Source: Cohnella candidum
GTDB lineage: Bacteria > Bacillota > Bacilli > Paenibacillales > Paenibacillaceae
Direction: 5' to 3'
Assembly: GCF_003713065.1 (NCBI RefSeq)
Contig: NZ_CP033433.1
Span: 1,647,001-1,711,000, forward strand
DNA length: 64,000 bases
Part shown: in pieces, positions 60,723-64,000 of the stretch
How the letters are laid out: every line of letters starts with the position of its first letter
How positions within the stretch are numbered: the stretch's first letter is position 1
Position numbers and translations under genes: made by a program
The notes under the pieces: generated by a model
The model's database searches: none
Seen by the model: only the letters and a program-made list of their open reading frames with translations
Told to the model about the DNA's origin: nothing

Positions 60723-61496
60723 ATGAATCTCGTTTATTACAGCCAAGAAGATCTGCGGTGGAAGAATCAGATGTATTCCAATATCCGAGATTCCAATCAA
60801 ACGATCGGGCTAACCGGTTGCGGCCCGACTTCCTTCGCGATGGTGTACAGCTCTTTTACCGGAAAGAGCCTGCTTCCTCCCGAGGCGGCAAAATACTCCG
60901 TCGATCACGGTTTCCGGACAAGCGAGAACGGGACTTCCTGGGCGCTCTTCCCGAGCATCGCGAAGAGTTACGGACTGAGCTGCGCGGCGACCGGCAGCCT
61001 AAACGCGGTGAAAAAAGCTTTGTCTGATGGTGCGCTTGTGATCGCATCGATGAGCGCAGGCGGCCATTTCACGCGCGGCGGCCACTTCATTGTCCTGACG
61101 GGCGCACATGACGGATTGATCGACGTCATGGACCCGAACCCGGACAACGACAATTACAAGCACGACGGCATGATCGCAGAAGGCGTGAAAAACGACGGCA
61201 GAGTGAGTGGCAAGGAATCGGTGTTCCAGAGCGAGGCAAGGCAGTATTGGATTTTCACTTATCGTAACGAGGAGGACGAGCCCATGAATGACGCGGAAAG
61301 AAAAGCTTTCGAAGAACTGGGCAAAAGGGTCGCTCAGCTGGAGGCGGACAAGAAAACGCCGGCCCCCGATTGGTTCTTGAATGAGTTCGGCAGCGCCGAT
61401 CTCGGAGGAATCATTGAGGACCCGCATGGCACGACGGATTTCTGGCGTGGACTGGCAGTCGTGATTCGTGCGGCTAGACAAGGAAAGCTCCGATAA
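60723..61496 (+). CDS. C39-type cysteine peptidase-like protein
   Basis: 257 residues. Papain-like triad: C33 (LTGCGPTSFAMV), H121 (GGHFIVLTG), D137 or N139 (VMDPNPDN). The C-terminal part is coiled (NDAERKAFEELGKRVAQLEADK) and ends in a phage-endolysin-like tail (FLNEFGSADLGGIIEDPHG). Perhaps a prophage-derived or spore-associated hydrolase. GGGG box before the ATG. Confidence 0.72.
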   Translation: MNLVYYSQEDLRWKNQMYSNIRDSNQTIGLTGCGPTSFAMVYSSFTGKSLLPPEAAKYSVDHGFRTSENGTSWALFPSIAKSYGLSCAATGSLNAVKKALSDGALVIASMSAGGHFTRGGHFIVLTGAHDGLIDVMDPNPDNDNYKHDGMIAEGVKNDGRVSGKESVFQSEARQYWIFTYRNEEDEPMNDAERKAFEELGKRVAQLEADKKTPAPDWFLNEFGSADLGGIIEDPHGTTDFWRGLAVVIRAARQGKLR

Positions 61497-61499
61497 AAA

Positions 61500-61545
61500 G
61501 ACGAAGCCCCGCTGGCCGTGATGGCTGGCGGGGCTTTTTGCGTTT
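61500..61545. terminator. Terminator after the C39 gene
   Basis: AAGCCCCGCtGGCC..GGCtGGCGGGGCTTTTT; A-run on the other side, so bidirectional. Confidence 0.85.
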
Positions 61546-61547
61546 GT

Positions 61548-62777
61548 TTAGCCATCAGCTTCGGATTGCCGTTTCAAAAACTCGCGAACGGCCGGATCCG
61601 AACAGAGTCCGATGGCTCGGCTGTATGCGGAGCGCGCCTCTTCGATTCGTCGCAGTCGGCGAAGGAGATGGGCGATCAGCGCCCAATAGGGTTGATAGTC
61701 TTTGACTGATTCGTCCGGCAGCTCGCGAAGAGAGGCCAATCCCTGCTCGGCTCCTCTCGCTTCGGCTATTGCGGCAGCACGCCCGACCCAGGCGCCGATG
61801 GTCGGCGCGATGCGGACGAGACCTTCGTACAGAAGCGCAATTTCTTCCCACGCGGTATGACCGGTTAACGCACGATGGGCATGCACCGACTGGATGGCCG
61901 CTTCAAGCTGAAAACGCCCCATTTTACCGGCTTTGGACGCGGTATGGAGATACTGTTCGGCCTCTTCGATCAACGTCCCGGACCAGAGAGAAACATCCTG
62001 TTCGGAGAGCGGTACGTAATGGCCGGATGCGAGTCTCCTCGCTTCGCGCCGCGCTTCGCAGTGCAGCATAAGCGCCAGGAGTCCGAGAACTTCCGGCTCT
62101 TCCGGCATAAACCGCAGAAGCAATTTTCCCAAGTAGATCGCTTCTTCCGCCATTCCCTGTTTCCGCTGATCGAATCCGTCCGCATCGTTCCAACCGCTGC
62201 CGTAAGCGGCGTAGATCGCCTCGAGCACGGCACCGAGCCGTTCCGGCCATTCGTCGGGACCGGGAAGTTCGAATCGGATGCCGGATTCTCTCATCTTCGC
62301 TTTCGCCCGGGTCAGCCGCTGACCCATGGTAGAAGGCTTCACGATAAACGCCGCAGCGATGCGAGCCGCTTCGATCCCGAGAACCATTTGGAGCATAAGC
62401 GGCGTGCGAATCGAAGGATCGATTTCCGGATGGGCGCAGATGAACAGCATTTGGAGCCTCTCGTCCGGGAAATTCGTGACGGAAGAAGCCCATTTCTGGG
62501 CTTCATCTGCCATTTTTAAGAGCATCGGTGCGGCTTGGGATTGCACGCGATCCCGACGCGCTCCGTCAATTAAACGTCGGCGCGCGGCCGTATACAGCCA
62601 GGCTTCCGGCTTGTCCGGTACGCCTGACTGCAGCCATTTTTCCAACGCTGCGACGAAGGCATCCGCCAGTGCATCCTCGGCGGCCGCCACGTTCCGCCAT
62701 CGAACGGCCAAGAAGGCAAGCAGCCGGCCGTAGGCTTCGCGCGCCGCCTTCTCTATCGCGGTTCGTGCGTCCGTCAC
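61548..62777 (-). CDS. ECF sigma factor of the DUF6596 type
   Basis: 409 residues. Sigma-2 (AREAYGRLLAFLAVRWRNVAAAEDALADAFVAALEKW) and sigma-4-like (IAAAFIVKPSTMGQRLTRAKAKMR) domains, then a long TPR-like C-terminal extension (GLASLRELPDESVKDYQPYWALIAHLLRRLRR). ECF41/42-like group lacking an anti-sigma, usually beside a YciI/DGPF gene as here. Confidence 0.87.
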   Translation of the reverse strand: MTDARTAIEKAAREAYGRLLAFLAVRWRNVAAAEDALADAFVAALEKWLQSGVPDKPEAWLYTAARRRLIDGARRDRVQSQAAPMLLKMADEAQKWASSVTNFPDERLQMLFICAHPEIDPSIRTPLMLQMVLGIEAARIAAAFIVKPSTMGQRLTRAKAKMRESGIRFELPGPDEWPERLGAVLEAIYAAYGSGWNDADGFDQRKQGMAEEAIYLGKLLLRFMPEEPEVLGLLALMLHCEARREARRLASGHYVPLSEQDVSLWSGTLIEEAEQYLHTASKAGKMGRFQLEAAIQSVHAHRALTGHTAWEEIALLYEGLVRIAPTIGAWVGRAAAIAEARGAEQGLASLRELPDESVKDYQPYWALIAHLLRRLRRIEEARSAYSRAIGLCSDPAVREFLKRQSEADG

Positions 62778-63121
62778 TTAAGAGACGGCAGGTTCTGGCG
62801 CACTTCGACCGCCCGGACGGGACTGCGCGACGCCCACTCCAGCGCGGTTTCTTGATCCGGCACGTCGATGACGAAGATTCCACCCAGCTGTTCCTTCGCC
62901 TCGGAGAAGGGGCCGTCCTGCACGCGCACCTCCCCGCCTTGGCGCAGAAGCGTAGCGGCCGTTTCGGGCGGGAACAGCCCGGCGCCGCTGACCACAATCC
63001 CCGAGCTGCGAAGCGCATTCACATAGTGCGACCAGCCGGCCAAGTATTCCTGCTGTTTTTCCGGGTCGGAACGACTGGCGAAGTCTTCCTGGCTTTCATA
63101 GAACAGTAACGAAAAATGCAT
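62774..63121 (-). CDS. YciI/DGPF-domain protein
   Basis: 115 residues. VQDGPFSEAKEQLGGIFVIDVPDQETALEWASRSP is the DGPF motif. Overlaps the ECF sigma gene by 4 bp, so it belongs to the same operon and is a presumptive partner of the sigma factor. Confidence 0.87.
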   Translation of the reverse strand: MHFSLLFYESQEDFASRSDPEKQQEYLAGWSHYVNALRSSGIVVSGAGLFPPETAATLLRQGGEVRVQDGPFSEAKEQLGGIFVIDVPDQETALEWASRSPVRAVEVRQNLPSLK

Positions 63122-63242
63122 CTCGTATATCCCCTTTGCATGTTGTTGAGCGCTTCATTCGCGCTTCGATAACATGACGGATGGAAAAGCACGATTTCTA
63201 CATTGGCGGAAAATATTTTTTCTTTGATGTGTGAAATCTCAA

Positions 63243-63268
63243 GTTTACATAATTATTACTATGTAAAC
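63243..63268. other. dif-like palindrome 3
   Basis: Arms GTTTACATAA and CTATGTAAAC around TTATTA. Same geometry as sites 1 and 2. Lies outside the array, in the host region. Confidence 0.45.
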
Positions 63269-63305
63269 ACATTGATGAGTTGTGTCACACTCTATTAATT
63301 GTAAC

Positions 63306-63690
63306 GGTAAAAAGTAACGTTGGAGCAGATCAGTTACTCTCTCCCGTCTCTGCAGCGGTAAAAGCAACGTTGGAGCAGTTCAGTTACTCTCTTCCGTCTC
63401 TGCAACGGTAGAAGGTAACGTTGGAACATCTGAGTTACTCTCTTCCTCCTCTGCAACGCTAGAAAGTAACGTTGGAGCAGTTGAGTTACTCTCTTCCTCC
63501 TCTGCAACGTTAGAAAGTAACGTTGGAGCAGTTGAGTTACTCTCTTTCGAACCTGCAACGGGAAAAAGTCCCGCTAGAGCGTCTGAGTTACTCTCTTTCG
63601 AACCTGCAACGGGAAAAAGTCCCGTTAGAGCGCATGAGTTACTCTCTTTCGAACGGGAAAAAGTCCCGCTAGAGCGCATGAGTTACCACG
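63306..63690. repeat. 51-bp tandem repeat
   Basis: About 7.5 head-to-tail units of 51 bp built around GTAACGTTGGAGCAGTTGAG and TTACTCTCTT; one unit has an internal deletion. Frames through it (ESNSTAPTLLSNVAEEE repeats) are a by-product of the period being a multiple of three. Confidence 0.85.
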
Positions 63691-63746
63691 AACTCAAATT
63701 CTTAACGCCATTAAATATGTTCGTCGGTGAACACGATGACTGCGCC

Positions 63747-64000
63747 TCAACCGCCCGTCTCCAACGCATCCAGCCACTCCGAGCGCAGCAGTCCCATGAC
63801 GATCACGTCCACGTAACGGCCGTTTTTGAACTGCTTCTCCCGCAGCCGGCCTTCCTCGCGGAAGCCGCATGACCGGTAACTCCGGCATGCGCGCTCGTTG
63901 AAGTCGTAGACCTCCAACTCCAGGCGGTTCAGATTCAGTTCGAGGAACGCGAAACGAACGAGCATCTGCAAAGCTTCCGTGCCGTACCCTTTGCCCAAGT
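63747..64000 (-). CDS. GNAT acetyltransferase, C-terminal part (runs off window)
   Basis: MGKGYGTEALQMLVRFAFLELNLNRLELEVYDFNERACRSYRSCGFREEGRLREKQF is the acetyl-CoA binding half of a RimJ-type GNAT. The start lies beyond 64000. Confidence 0.82.
   Translation of the reverse strand, partial: LGKGYGTEALQMLVRFAFLELNLNRLELEVYDFNERACRSYRSCGFREEGRLREKQFKNGRYVDVIVMGLLRSEWLDALETGG

Noticed and set aside
63334-63679. Repeat proteins encoded in the 51-bp repeats
   Set aside because: Both overlapping frames are open only because the period is divisible by three; no start signal.

Overview
The window looks like a piece of a Paenibacillaceae (Paenibacillus/Cohnella-like) chromosome. The GC-richer right third (about 44-64 kb) holds ordinary Gram-positive housekeeping genes: class II fumarase, an active XerS recombinase, a MocR/PdxR-type regulator, a ParB-like protein, NAD-malic enzyme, a b(o/a)3-type cytochrome oxidase with its small subunit IIa, and an ECF sigma factor with a YciI partner. 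TTG/GTG starts with strong AGGAGG-type ribosome binding sites are frequent.

Layout. (1) 1-6853: the end of a Tn7-like transposon (tnsA, tnsB, tnsC, tniQ, then a catalytically degenerate tyrosine recombinase resembling the TnsF-type target selectors), closed by three TnsB-site-like repeats and a TGT/ACA terminus at 6853. (2) 7277-15469: fourteen tightly packed minus-strand genes (tmrB, amj, GNATs, cupin, aminoglycoside-phosphotransferase fold, DinB and others) between two dif-like palindromes. (3) about 15.3-42.7 kb: an integron-like gene-cassette array. (4) 42787-43914: a tyrosine recombinase beside an attI-like site. (5) 44-64 kb: host chromosome with a third dif-like palindrome and a 51-bp tandem repeat.

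The array is the main discovery. Thirty-four related sites of mostly 147-170 bp separate AT-rich units that carry one gene each, nearly all on the minus strand (GNAT, VOC, Nudix, DinB, GyrI-like, LMW-phosphatase-like, DUF262 and unknowns), or no gene at all. Each site is bounded by attC-like R'' (..AAC) and R' (GTT..) boxes and folds into three hairpin arms whose stems covary. Each cassette has its own 15-17 bp complementary ends, as expected if each was once a circle whose site closed on itself, with a nearly invariant mismatch at the tenth base. Three copies of one ORF-less cassette share the site on their left but not the one on their right. This fixes the polarity: integrase, then attI, then cassettes, all read on the minus strand.

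The integrase lacks the insert that IntI enzymes use to grip attC, but has the C-terminal SPLD signature and an extra N-terminal HARP-like domain. Integrons are classically regarded as absent from Firmicutes chromosomes, so this looks like a divergent or independently built cassette-capture system. Away from the integrase the sites erode and genes merge into overlapping operon-like blocks, which suggests a gradient from mobile cassettes to domesticated genes. Assignments come from reading the sequence only; no database search or folding program was run.
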